A stretch of 64,000 nucleotides of DNA from Anaerostipes amylophilus (GTDB taxonomy: Bacteria; Bacillota; Clostridia; Lachnospirales; Lachnospiraceae), in the NCBI RefSeq assembly GCF_025567365.1, contig NZ_JAOQJG010000002.1:310001-374000 (forward strand), given 5' to 3'. The notes under the pieces are model-generated. The model was given only the letters and a program-made list of their open reading frames with translations. It ran no database searches and was not told the DNA's origin. Shown here piece after piece: positions 1 to 8,832 of this stretch (position 1 is its first letter; each line of letters starts with the position of its first letter). Made by a program: the position numbers and the translations under genes.

Positions 1-17
1 TATGAGAAAGGTAAAAA

Positions 18-3000
18 ATGATTTCAAAATTCAGCGTAAAAAAACCGTATACCGTCATTGTGGCGGTCATATTAGTCATCATTTTAGGAATCGTATCATT
101 TACAAAGATGACAACAGACCTGCTGCCAAGCATGGAACTACCATATGCGGTTGTTATGACAACGTATCAGGGAGCGTCTCCAGAGACTGTAGAGACAACT
201 GTAACAAAGCCAGTTGAACAGTCGATGGCAACGATTTCAAATATCAAAGAAGTAAACTCAATTTCTAGTGAGAATATGTCTATGGTTATTCTGGAATTTG
301 AAGGTGACACAGATATGAATGCAGTTTCTCTTGATATGAGAGAGAAACTTGATATGATCAAAGGTTACTGGCCAGATGAAGTGGGTAATCCAACGATCAT
401 GAAATTAAATCCAGATATGATGCCAGTTATGGTAACAGCCATGGATTCTGATAAGTTAAGCAGTGCTGAGTTATCAGAGTTGATCAATGATAAGATCGCA
501 CCGTCTTTAGAAGCTGTTGATGGAGTCGCATCCGTAAGTAGCACCGGACTTGTGACAGAACAGATCAATGCGATCATCAGTGAGAAAAAGATCAACAAAT
601 TAAATAAGAAGATACAGAAAGCTTTAAATGGTCAGTTTGATGAAGCACAGAATAAGATTGATCAGGCTAAAGCCCAGATGGAAACTGGAAAGAATACGTT
701 AGATGCACAAAGGACTAAGGCAAATACTCAGCTTGCTAAAGCCCAGACGGCTCTAAGTGATGGACAGTTAAGCCTTGCACAGAAAGAAGTACAGGTGACA
801 AGCTCAATCACAAACTTGAAAGTGCAGAAACAATCTTTGCAAGCATCTTTAAAGACATTAAAAACCCAGATTGCTAAGTTGGAAGAACAGGAAAAACAGG
901 TTCCAGATGCTGCAACAAAGATGCAGCTTGCAGCCCAGATCGAAGAATTGAAAAAGCAAGAAACAACAGCAGAAACTTCGATTAAGGCATTGGATAAGAA
1001 TTTAAAAACACTAAATAGTGCATTAAAACAGATCAAAAAAGGAAAGAAAACGATCAATTCCCAATTGACACAGTTTAATGTACAGTCAGCGACAGCAACA
1101 CAGAAAATGAATGATGGGGAGATTAAACTTGCACAAGGTGAAGCACAGCTAAATTCCAGTCAGAGCCAGCTTGATTCCAGCAAAGAACAGGCAAAAGAAG
1201 CAGCAAATATCAAGAATAAGTTGACAGTTGAAAATGTGAAAGCATTGTTAACAGCACAGAACTTTGAGATGCCAGCGGGATACATCAGTGAAGGTAATAC
1301 CCAGTATTTAGTCCGTGTTGGAGATAAAGTTACAAACAAAAAAGATCTTGCCAATATGGAATTATTAGATCTTGGAATTAAAGGAATCCCACCGATCAAG
1401 CTTTGTGATGTAGCAGACGTGGCGATCGTAGATAATTCTGCAGATACATATTGCCGTGTAAATGGCAACAATGGTGTGGTATTAACGGTTCAGAAGCAGA
1501 ATAACTATTCGACAGCAGATGTTGCTGACAAAGTTGCAGCGAAGATGAAGACATTAACAAAAGAAAATAAAGGATTCCACTATGTAAATATCATGGATCA
1601 GGGTGTATACATTGATATGGTGACAGGCTCTGTGATTCAGAATCTATTAATGGGAGCAATCCTTGCAGTCTTTATTTTGCTATTATTCTTAAAAGATATC
1701 AGACCAACGATCGTTATTGCATGCTCTATTCCGTTAAGTGTTATTTTTGCGGTGGTACTCATGTATTTTACAGGAATTACGCTAAATGTTATCTCATTGT
1801 CGGGACTTGCACTTGGAGTCGGAATGCTTGTGGATAACTCGATCGTAGTCATTGAGAATATCTACCGATTAAGAAAAGAAGGGGTTCCAGTTAAAGAAGC
1901 AGCGATCACAGGAGCAAAAGGGGTTGCAGGAGCAATTACATCCTCTACTTTAACAACAATTTCTGTATTCCTGCCAATCGTATTTACAACTGGAATTACA
2001 AAACAGCTTTTTACAGATATGGGATTGACCATTGGTTATTCTTTAGTAGCCAGTCTGATCGTGGCGGTAACATTTGTACCAATGATGTCAGCTGGTGTAC
2101 TTAATAAAGTTACAGAAAAAGATAGCAAATTTATTGATAAATTACAGCAATTATATCGCAAAGTCATGACAAAACTGTTAAACCGAAAGATTATTGTAGT
2201 CATTGTAACATTAGCACTCTTTGTAGGAAGCATTATTGGAGCAATGAATATCGGAAGCTCCTTAATGCCAAGCATGGACAGTACACAGATGACAATGACG
2301 ATCAAGATGCCACAGGGATCTTCTATGGAAGAAACTGCATCCATGACAGATACGGTAATGAAGAAAGTACAAGAAATCAAAGATGTTGACAGTGTAGCAG
2401 GAATGATATCTTCAGGATCTTCAGGAATGTCTGCAATGACATCAGGAGGATCTTCCAATGAAGATCAGTCTAGTATGTATATCTTATTAAAAGAAAAGAA
2501 AAAACATACAAATAAAGAGATTAAGAAAGAAATCTTAAAGAAAACAAAGAAATTTGATTGTGAGATTGAAGTTCAGGAATCTAGTATGGATATGAGTGCA
2601 CTTGGTGGAAGCGGAATTTCCATACAGATCAAAGGAAGTGATTTAAATAAATTAAGATCGATCGGAAAAGATATTGCCAAGATCGCTGAGGATACGAAAG
2701 GAACACAGAATGTATCTAATGGAAGTGAAGAGACAACACCAGATATTCATGTTGTCGTAGATAAGAAAAAGGCAGTCAAGAATGGACTTACAGTTGCAAC
2801 GATCTATCAGCAGTTGAGTGAGAAATTAAAAGATGCTAGTGAAGCAACAACGATCACGATCAATGAAAAGGAATACAGTGTCAATGTTGGAAACAGCGCA
2901 AAGAATACATTGACAAGAAATGATCTTAAAAAAGTGAAATTGACAGGAACGGTAAGTGGAAAAGAAAAAGAAGTTACGCTGGATAAGGTTGCGAAATTCA

Positions 3001-3695
3001 GAAATAGTGACAGCTTGTCTTCCATCAATCGAAATCAACAGGAAAGAACACTTACTGTAACATCAGAAATTAAAGATGGATATAATGTAGGAAAAGTCAG
3101 CAGTGCCGTACAAAAGCAGATCAAAAAATACAATGCACCGAAAGGATACAGTATCACAATGAAAGGTGAGATGGAATCCATTCAGGAAACAACAGGACAG
3201 ATTGGATTAATGCTGTTACTGGCTGTAGCATTTATGTACCTGATCATGGTAGCACAGTTCCAGTCACTGAAATCACCATTTATCATTTTATTTACGATTC
3301 CAATGGCATTTACAGGAGGATTTTTAGGACTGTTGCTTACAGGAAAAGATTTAAGTGCAATTGCGATGATCGGATTTGTTATGCTTGCCGGTATCATTGT
3401 AAATAATGGTATCGTGCTGGTAGATACGATCAATCAGTTAAGAGAATCGGGATACGAATTTGAAGAAGCAATCCTGACAGCAGGTACGATGCGTGTACGT
3501 CCGATCTTGATGACAGCCCTTACAACGATCCTTGGATTATCTACAATGGCGATTGGTTTAGGTCAAGGTGCCGAGATGATGCAGCCGATGGCGATCGTTA
3601 CGATCGGTGGTTTGATTTATGGAACTTTACTAACATTATTAGTGGTTCCATGTATTTATGGACTCTTCAATAGAAGAAAAAAGAAAGCAGAGTAA
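18..3695 (+). CDS. RND-family efflux permease with coiled-coil insertion
   Basis: This 1225-residue inner-membrane protein belongs to the resistance-nodulation-division (AcrB/HAE) exporters, which expel drugs or lipophilic compounds using the proton gradient. A first membrane helix (about residues 12-30) precedes an extracytoplasmic porter domain, then two blocks of membrane helices from about 535 and 1060 onward. Residues about 190-395 form a long Lys/Gln/Ala-rich heptad region inserted in the first porter loop; ordinary AcrB lacks it, and it makes the protein larger than the usual 1030-1050 residues. In Gram-positive RND proteins such an insertion may replace part of the adaptor; that is inference. 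The ATG at 18 is preceded by GAGAAAGG. Any adaptor gene lies left of the window. The family call is secure; the substrate is unknown. Confidence 0.93.
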   Translation: MISKFSVKKPYTVIVAVILVIILGIVSFTKMTTDLLPSMELPYAVVMTTYQGASPETVETTVTKPVEQSMATISNIKEVNSISSENMSMVILEFEGDTDMNAVSLDMREKLDMIKGYWPDEVGNPTIMKLNPDMMPVMVTAMDSDKLSSAELSELINDKIAPSLEAVDGVASVSSTGLVTEQINAIISEKKINKLNKKIQKALNGQFDEAQNKIDQAKAQMETGKNTLDAQRTKANTQLAKAQTALSDGQLSLAQKEVQVTSSITNLKVQKQSLQASLKTLKTQIAKLEEQEKQVPDAATKMQLAAQIEELKKQETTAETSIKALDKNLKTLNSALKQIKKGKKTINSQLTQFNVQSATATQKMNDGEIKLAQGEAQLNSSQSQLDSSKEQAKEAANIKNKLTVENVKALLTAQNFEMPAGYISEGNTQYLVRVGDKVTNKKDLANMELLDLGIKGIPPIKLCDVADVAIVDNSADTYCRVNGNNGVVLTVQKQNNYSTADVADKVAAKMKTLTKENKGFHYVNIMDQGVYIDMVTGSVIQNLLMGAILAVFILLLFLKDIRPTIVIACSIPLSVIFAVVLMYFTGITLNVISLSGLALGVGMLVDNSIVVIENIYRLRKEGVPVKEAAITGAKGVAGAITSSTLTTISVFLPIVFTTGITKQLFTDMGLTIGYSLVASLIVAVTFVPMMSAGVLNKVTEKDSKFIDKLQQLYRKVMTKLLNRKIIVVIVTLALFVGSIIGAMNIGSSLMPSMDSTQMTMTIKMPQGSSMEETASMTDTVMKKVQEIKDVDSVAGMISSGSSGMSAMTSGGSSNEDQSSMYILLKEKKKHTNKEIKKEILKKTKKFDCEIEVQESSMDMSALGGSGISIQIKGSDLNKLRSIGKDIAKIAEDTKGTQNVSNGSEETTPDIHVVVDKKKAVKNGLTVATIYQQLSEKLKDASEATTITINEKEYSVNVGNSAKNTLTRNDLKKVKLTGTVSGKEKEVTLDKVAKFRNSDSLSSINRNQQERTLTVTSEIKDGYNVGKVSSAVQKQIKKYNAPKGYSITMKGEMESIQETTGQIGLMLLLAVAFMYLIMVAQFQSLKSPFIILFTIPMAFTGGFLGLLLTGKDLSAIAMIGFVMLAGIIVNNGIVLVDTINQLRESGYEFEEAILTAGTMRVRPILMTALTTILGLSTMAIGLGQGAEMMQPMAIVTIGGLIYGTLLTLLVVPCIYGLFNRRKKKAE

Positions 3696-3728
3696 ATCTT
3701 ACAAAACTATTAAATATGACCGCTTTCC

Positions 3729-3757
3729 TTTACTTTTAAAAAGAGAAAAGATATAAT
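3729..3757 (+). promoter_or_regulatory. Predicted promoter of the phospholipid operon
   Basis: TTTACT (3729-3734) and a perfect TATAAT (3752-3757) are 17 bp apart. Transcription would start near 3764, at the first bases of a 13-bp hairpin and about 90 bp ahead of the PAP2 gene. Confidence 0.6.
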
Positions 3758-3762
3758 AGTAC

Positions 3763-3792
3763 AAGAATCATGTCAGAATTGACATGATTCTT
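3763..3792 (+). other. Perfect hairpin at predicted mRNA 5' end
   Basis: Arms of 13 bp (3763-3775 and 3780-3792) pair perfectly around a GAAT loop. Only three T residues follow, so it is a weak terminator at best. Because the predicted start site coincides with the left arm, it may be a 5'-terminal stem-loop that protects the operon mRNA. It could also be the terminator of the RND gene. Confidence 0.55.
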
Positions 3793-3855
3793 TGATATAT
3801 GGAAGAACCATAAGAGAGAAAAGAAAGAGGATAGATCATTGGAAGGAGCAGACAT

Positions 3856-4584
3856 ATGAATCAGAAAAAAGATTATGTTCTGAGATGGATTCCGAAGTAT
3901 TCTATCATTCCGCTGATCACAGCGTTAGTACTGAATACTTTGGTTTACAGTGGAACAATGGTGCTTTGTAAAGGATTATATCATCATGATTTTACAACAG
4001 CATTTGACCGGATGGTACCGGTGATCCCAGAATTTACAAGTATTTATTTGATATGTTATGTGTTTTGGGTTGTGAACTACATTATGACTGCGAGAATCAG
4101 TAGAGAACATATGTATAGATTTTTGACAGCAGATTATCTGTCAAGGATCGTATGTGGGATTTTATTTGTCTTTTTGCCAACAACACTGGTAAGACCAGAG
4201 ATCACAGGAACAGGATTTTGGGATCAGGCATTACGATTTGTGTATTCGATCGATCAATCGGCAAACTTATTTCCATCGATTCACTGTCTGGTAAGCTGGT
4301 TTTGTTATATTGGGATCAGGCATCAGAAGAAGATTCCAGTGTGGTATCAGAGATTTTCACTTGTTTTTGCAATTTTAGTCTGTATTTCCACGCAGGTAAC
4401 CAAGCAGCATTATATCATAGATGTGTTTGGCGGGATCATTTTAAGTGAAGTCTGTTATCTGATCGGAAGAAAGACCAATTTGTATCAAGGACTCTGGAAA
4501 GTGTTTGAGAAAATCAACCAACAAGTTGGTTTAGAGAGAAGATCTGTGAAATACAAAGGGAAATTATCGGAGATCAAAGGTTAG
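3856..4584 (+). CDS. PAP2-family membrane phosphatase
   Basis: A 242-residue multi-span membrane protein of the PAP2 phosphatidic-acid phosphatase / inositol-phosphorylceramide synthase superfamily, which removes or transfers phosphate on lipid head groups. The signature is split as expected: PSIH at residues 140-143 (catalytic-base region) and a QHYIID motif with His185 and Asp189. Hydrophobic segments lie near residues 15-35, 62-80, 98-112, 140-155, 168-182 and 188-205. It is first in a tight run with the flippase-like gene (5 bp gap), PS synthase and PS decarboxylase, so it probably acts in phospholipid metabolism. The exact substrate (PA, PGP or undecaprenyl-PP) cannot be told from the sequence. 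Confidence 0.85.
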   Translation: MNQKKDYVLRWIPKYSIIPLITALVLNTLVYSGTMVLCKGLYHHDFTTAFDRMVPVIPEFTSIYLICYVFWVVNYIMTARISREHMYRFLTADYLSRIVCGILFVFLPTTLVRPEITGTGFWDQALRFVYSIDQSANLFPSIHCLVSWFCYIGIRHQKKIPVWYQRFSLVFAILVCISTQVTKQHYIIDVFGGIILSEVCYLIGRKTNLYQGLWKVFEKINQQVGLERRSVKYKGKLSEIKG

Positions 4585-4589
4585 GAAAG

Positions 4590-5615
4590 ATGAAGAATAA
4601 GAAAAAAGTCATCGGTAATACAGTCTTTTTCTTTGCATTATTTGGATTGACTGCATATGCCGTATTGAAAGGAAAGGAACTTTCTGAGCTGGCGGAAGTT
4701 CTAAAATCAGTAAAACCTGCATATTATATTGCGGGATTGGTTATGATCGTTGTGTTTGTGTGCTGCGAGTCGTATATTATTTATCGCATGCTACGGCTGC
4801 TTCATTACAATGATGTGCCGAAGAGAAATTGCGTCAAATATTCGTTTGTAGGTTTCTTTTTCAGTTGTATTACACCGTCTGCAACTGGCGGACAGCCAAT
4901 GCAGCTTTACTACATGAACCGCGATAAAGTTGACATATCCGTGGGAACCGTCATTTTGATGATCGTTACCATTTTATATAAATTTGTCCTGGTATTTTTA
5001 GGAGCACTGATCTTTTTATTCCGTCATTTTCTTGTGGCAGAATATATAGGGAAGGCAGCATTCTTCTTTTACCTTGGAATGGCATTGAATGTGTTTTGTG
5101 TTGCGTTCATGCTGATTCTTGTATTTGAGCCAACGTTAGCATCCAAAATCGTGCTGTGGCTGTTTCAGAAATTAGAAAAGTTCCATATTTTAAAGAAAAA
5201 AGAAGAACGTCTTGAAAAACTTCAGAATTCTATGATCGAGTATCATAAAGCAGCAGCAATCATTCAAGGACATCGGATCTTTATTTTTCGGATGTTCGTT
5301 GTCACATTGATTCAGAGACTGATCCATTTTTCAATTACGTATCTTGTATACAGAGCAATGGGACTTTCTGCATTAGGATTTATTGATGTAGTTGCTCTAC
5401 AGAGTGTTATTTCAATTTCTGTGGATATGCTTCCGTTGCCAGGCGGAATGGGAATCAGTGAAGGCTTATTTTTAAATATCTTTAAGAAGATTTTTGTTGG
5501 CGGATTATTATATCCGGCAATGCTGTTAAGCCGAGGAATCAGTTATTATGCACTGGTATTGATCAGTGCAGTGATGACAGGAGTCGCACATGTTACGATA
5601 AAGCGTAAAGAATAG
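4590..5615 (+). CDS. Flippase-like / LPG-synthase TM-region protein (UPF0104)
   Basis: A 341-residue integral membrane protein of the lysylphosphatidylglycerol synthase transmembrane family (YbhN/AglD-like). Typical features are the ATGGQPMQLYYM segment (about residues 98-109), a cytoplasmic Lys/Glu-rich stretch at about 200-225, and the PLPGGMGISEG motif (about 283-293). The C-terminal aminoacyl-transferase domain of true MprF is absent, so it should move or organise lipids rather than aminoacylate them. It begins 5 bp after the PAP2 gene and ends 12 bp before the CDP-alcohol transferase, which fits co-transcription. The role is inferred from family and neighbours. Confidence 0.8.
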   Translation: MKNKKKVIGNTVFFFALFGLTAYAVLKGKELSELAEVLKSVKPAYYIAGLVMIVVFVCCESYIIYRMLRLLHYNDVPKRNCVKYSFVGFFFSCITPSATGGQPMQLYYMNRDKVDISVGTVILMIVTILYKFVLVFLGALIFLFRHFLVAEYIGKAAFFFYLGMALNVFCVAFMLILVFEPTLASKIVLWLFQKLEKFHILKKKEERLEKLQNSMIEYHKAAAIIQGHRIFIFRMFVVTLIQRLIHFSITYLVYRAMGLSALGFIDVVALQSVISISVDMLPLPGGMGISEGLFLNIFKKIFVGGLLYPAMLLSRGISYYALVLISAVMTGVAHVTIKRKE

Positions 5616-5627
5616 AGGGAAAAAGGT

Positions 5628-6239
5628 ATGATAGGATTTTATAATGCATCTGTAATACTGACATATTTAGGAGTTGTCAGTGCAGTATTTGGAATGTCAC
5701 AGGCATTCAATGGAAACTTTAAGATCGCAATTTTATGTTTGATGATCTCAGGATTAACAGATATGTATGATGGAACGATCGCAAAGATGATCAAGAGAAG
5801 CGAAGACGCCAAGAAGTTTGGAATCGAGATTGATTCTTTATGTGATCTTGTCTGTTTTGGAGTGTATCCGGTTGTGATCGGTTACTGTCTTGGAATGGAC
5901 CAATGGTATGCAAGGATCATTTATATGTGTTATGTTTTAGGCGGAGTTATTCGTCTGGCATATTTTAATGTTACAGAAGAACAGCGTCAGGCACACAGCA
6001 GTTCCAGAAGAAAACATTATCAGGGACTGCCAATTACATCGGTTGCACTGATCATTCCGATCGTATATCAGCTTCGAAGATTCTTTCCAGAAGAATTTCC
6101 ATACATATATGTTGCAATGTTAGCAGTGATTGCCTTCTTATTTGTATTTGATTTTAAAGTCTTTAAACCAGATAAGAAATGTATGCTTGCATTTGTAGTT
6201 ATTGGAGCATTGATCGCAGTAAAGATGTTTTTACTGTAA
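5628..6239 (+). CDS. pssA: CDP-diacylglycerol-serine O-phosphatidyltransferase
   Basis: A 203-residue CDP-alcohol phosphatidyltransferase. The metal/nucleotide signature is present: Asp45, Asp48-Gly49, Gly65, Asp69 and Asp73 in the region DMYDGTIAK...GIEIDSLCD. The usual Arg of the DGxxAR core is Lys53 here, a conservative change. The family joins CDP-diacylglycerol to a head-group alcohol. Serine is the likely acceptor because the next gene, 19 bp away, is phosphatidylserine decarboxylase; together they make phosphatidylethanolamine. Several hydrophobic helices fit a membrane enzyme. Substrate identity rests mainly on context. Confidence 0.88.
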   Translation: MIGFYNASVILTYLGVVSAVFGMSQAFNGNFKIAILCLMISGLTDMYDGTIAKMIKRSEDAKKFGIEIDSLCDLVCFGVYPVVIGYCLGMDQWYARIIYMCYVLGGVIRLAYFNVTEEQRQAHSSSRRKHYQGLPITSVALIIPIVYQLRRFFPEEFPYIYVAMLAVIAFLFVFDFKVFKPDKKCMLAFVVIGALIAVKMFLL

Positions 6240-6258
6240 GATGATAGGAGAATTGTAG

Positions 6259-7125
6259 ATGAGATATGCCGATAGAGATGGGAATATTTATGAAGAAGAG
6301 AATGGGCAGGATCGTCTGTTAAACTGGATGTATACAACTATGGCAGGACGATCTAGTTTAAAGATATTGACCAGACCTTGGGTATCCAAATTAGGGGGAG
6401 CTTTCTTAAGTTCTCCCATTTCTAAATGTCTGATCAAGGGATTTATTAAGAATAATCACATTGATATGAGTGAATATGAGGAAAAGAATTATAAGTCATA
6501 CAATGAATTCTTCTCAAGAAAGATCAAAGAAGGAAAACGTCCATTTCCGGAAGACAAAAATATCTTAGGAAGTCCATGTGACTGTAAAGTGAGTGTTTAT
6601 CCGATTGAAGAAAATACATCATTTGTTGTAAAGAATACAAGATACACTTTGGATTCATTGATCAGAAATCGAAAGATCGCAAGACATTTTCAAGATGGAT
6701 ATGCAGTGATCTTGCGTTTAACGGTTGATGATTACCACAGATACTGTTATTTCGATGATGGGATCAAGAGCGAGAATCACAGGATAGAAGGAGTTTATCA
6801 TACGGTCAATCCAATTGCTAATGATCATGTAAAGATCTATAAATATAATACCAGAGAATACACAATGATGAAGACAAAGCATTTTGGAGATGCACTCCAG
6901 ATGGAAGTCGGTGCATTGATGGTAGGAAAGATTGTCAATCACGATGGTGCAGGATCTATGAAACGTGGGATTGAAAAAGGATATTTCAAGTTTGGTGGAT
7001 CAACGATCATTTTATTATTCGAGAAGGATAGAGTGGAGATTAGAGAAGAATTATTAGAACGCACAAAGAATCAGTGTGAGACAAAGATCAAACAAGGTGA
7101 GATGATCGGAAGAGCATTGGTATGA
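6259..7125 (+). CDS. psd: Phosphatidylserine decarboxylase proenzyme
   Basis: A 288-residue proenzyme that cleaves itself to form a pyruvoyl cofactor and converts phosphatidylserine to phosphatidylethanolamine. The processing site is GGST with Ser248 as the future pyruvoyl residue, about 40 residues from the C-terminus as in the family. The Asp/His residues needed for self-cleavage lie in DDYHRYCY and in VNPIANDHVKIYKYNTRE. It is the last gene of the phospholipid operon and is followed by a promoter and terminator. Length and motifs match the clostridial long form. Confidence 0.95.
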   Translation: MRYADRDGNIYEEENGQDRLLNWMYTTMAGRSSLKILTRPWVSKLGGAFLSSPISKCLIKGFIKNNHIDMSEYEEKNYKSYNEFFSRKIKEGKRPFPEDKNILGSPCDCKVSVYPIEENTSFVVKNTRYTLDSLIRNRKIARHFQDGYAVILRLTVDDYHRYCYFDDGIKSENHRIEGVYHTVNPIANDHVKIYKYNTREYTMMKTKHFGDALQMEVGALMVGKIVNHDGAGSMKRGIEKGYFKFGGSTIILLFEKDRVEIREELLERTKNQCETKIKQGEMIGRALV

Positions 7126-7140
7126 CCTTAGAATAAAATA

Positions 7141-7169
7141 TTGACAGAATCGTCATATATGCGTATACT
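7141..7169 (+). promoter_or_regulatory. Near-consensus promoter upstream of the symporter
   Basis: A perfect TTGACA (7141-7146) and TATACT (7164-7169) are separated by 17 bp. The predicted start near 7176 lies only about ten bases before a strong terminator-type hairpin, so the symporter mRNA must read through it. Confidence 0.75.
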
Positions 7170-7185
7170 GAATTCATAAGTTGAA

Positions 7186-7214
7186 GGAGCAACGAATTTT
7201 CGTTGCTCCTTTTT
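7186..7214 (+). terminator. Intrinsic terminator / possible attenuator
   Basis: A perfect 10-bp GC-containing stem (7186-7195 with 7200-7209, loop ATTT) is followed by five T residues. It could end the phospholipid operon. Since a near-perfect promoter sits just upstream, it may also stop or attenuate transcripts going to the symporter. Confidence 0.85.
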
Positions 7215-7255
7215 GCATTTAAAATAAAAAAACAGATCAGAGAGGAGCGATAAAT

Positions 7256-8662
7256 ATGTTAAGTAAGATCATATCTGATGTAGATGCTTTCGTATGGGGA
7301 CCAGTGATGCTAGTTCTTCTTGTAGGAACAGGAATCCTTTTGACGATTCGCTGTAACTTTTTGACTTGGAGAAATCTTCCTTGGGCAATTAAAAAGACAT
7401 TGAGCAAGGAATCCAGAACAAAAAGCAGAGGGGAAGGAGATGTATCTCCATTTTCGGCATTAACAACAGCACTGGCGGCAACGATCGGAACTGGAAATAT
7501 CGTAGGAGTAGCAACAGCGATGGTTTCTGGCGGTGCTGGAGCATTGGTCTGGATGTGGATTTCAGCTTGTTTTGGATTATCTTCTAAGTTTTCAGAATGT
7601 ATGTTAGCGATCAAATACAGAGAAGTCAATGAGCGAGGCGAAATGTCTGGTGGTCCAATGTACACAATGAAGAAAGCGATCAAAAATAAAAAACTAGGAG
7701 CAGTACTTGGATGGCTGTTTGCTTTATTTGCCGTGATCGCATCCTTTGGAATTGGAAATATGACGCAGGGAAACTCAATCTCTACAGCAGTTCATGAGAC
7801 ATTTGGTATCTCACAAGGGGTTGTGGGAGCTGCGGTCACAGTATTAGCTTTAATGATCATTATCGGAGGAATCAAATCGATATCCAAAGTATCATCTATC
7901 GTAGTCCCTGTAATGGCAATTTTCTATATCATCGCAGGAATTATCGTGATCTTAGGAAACATCAGCAATCTTCCAGCAGGACTTTCCATGATCTTCCATA
8001 TGGCATTCAGTGTCAAAGCAGTTGGCGGTGCTCTTTGTGGAAATATCGTAGCATCTATGATGAATGCAGCACGTTATGGAGTTGCTAGAGGATGTTTTTC
8101 AAATGAGGCAGGAATGGGATCTGCAGCGATCACAGCGGCAGCAGCGACAACAGATCATCCAGTCCGTCAGGCATATATTAATATGACAGGAACTTTCTGG
8201 GATACGATCGTTGTCTGTACGATCACAGGTCTTGCGATCGCAAGTTCTGGAATGCTTGGACAGATCGATCCGGCTACAGGTGAGATGTACATAGGATCAG
8301 CATTAACAATTGCAGCATTTTCAACAGCTCTTGGAAAGGTTGGAGCATATTTAGTAACGATCGGAATTGTATTATTTGCATTTTCAACGATCCTTGGATG
8401 GGAGTATCATGGAGAAAAAGCATTTGAGTATTTGATGGGAACTCATAAATTTAATATGATCTATCGAATTATATTTTCACTGGTAGCATATGTGGGAGCA
8501 ACGCAGACACTAGAACTTGTATGGAATTTCTCAGATATTGCTAATGCGTTGATGGCAATTCCAAACTTGATCTGTATGCTGCTATTAAGCGGTGAGATCG
8601 CTAAGGATGTGAAAGAATTTCAGAAGATCATCGAGGAGGAGAAAGCAGGAAAAAAGAGATAG
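7256..8662 (+). CDS. Sodium:alanine/glycine symporter (AgcS family)
   Basis: A 468-residue carrier of the alanine-or-glycine:cation symporter family, importing small neutral amino acids with Na+. Family motifs are ATIGTGNIVGVATA (about residues 75-88), GGPMYTMKKA (about 131-140) and the central region containing ARYGVARGCFSNEAGMGSA. About eleven hydrophobic segments are visible. It has a good ribosome site (AGAGGAGCG) and its own promoter, and is not tightly linked to either neighbour. The choice between alanine and glycine cannot be made here. Confidence 0.93.
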   Translation: MLSKIISDVDAFVWGPVMLVLLVGTGILLTIRCNFLTWRNLPWAIKKTLSKESRTKSRGEGDVSPFSALTTALAATIGTGNIVGVATAMVSGGAGALVWMWISACFGLSSKFSECMLAIKYREVNERGEMSGGPMYTMKKAIKNKKLGAVLGWLFALFAVIASFGIGNMTQGNSISTAVHETFGISQGVVGAAVTVLALMIIIGGIKSISKVSSIVVPVMAIFYIIAGIIVILGNISNLPAGLSMIFHMAFSVKAVGGALCGNIVASMMNAARYGVARGCFSNEAGMGSAAITAAAATTDHPVRQAYINMTGTFWDTIVVCTITGLAIASSGMLGQIDPATGEMYIGSALTIAAFSTALGKVGAYLVTIGIVLFAFSTILGWEYHGEKAFEYLMGTHKFNMIYRIIFSLVAYVGATQTLELVWNFSDIANALMAIPNLICMLLLSGEIAKDVKEFQKIIEEEKAGKKR

Positions 8663-8755
8663 GACTAATTAGAAAAGAGAAAGTTTTTCGTATAGTTTTT
8701 TAAAGACAAATAAAAATATAAAGAATATTTAATGAAAAATTAACATTTGAAACAC

Positions 8756-8784
8756 TTGATTAACAAATATCCCTCTGTTATAAT
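8756..8784 (+). promoter_or_regulatory. Promoter of the secreted C39-like peptidase
   Basis: TTGATT (8756-8761) and a perfect TATAAT (8779-8784) have a 17-bp spacer, about 48 bp upstream of the chosen start codon. Confidence 0.75.
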
Positions 8785-8832
8785 TAATAACCGATGTATT
8801 ATGTCAAAAGCAGAAGTTATCTGGAGGGTACT

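Noticed and set aside
7141..7214. Glycine riboswitch ahead of the symporter
   Set aside because: The leader is under 90 bases and lacks glycine aptamer core sequences; only a promoter and simple hairpin are present.
7237..7683. Minus-strand frames opposite long genes (also at 728, 2036, 25560, 36489, 52123 and others)
   Set aside because: They mirror well-supported plus-strand genes, lack ribosome sites and look like reverse-complement shadows.
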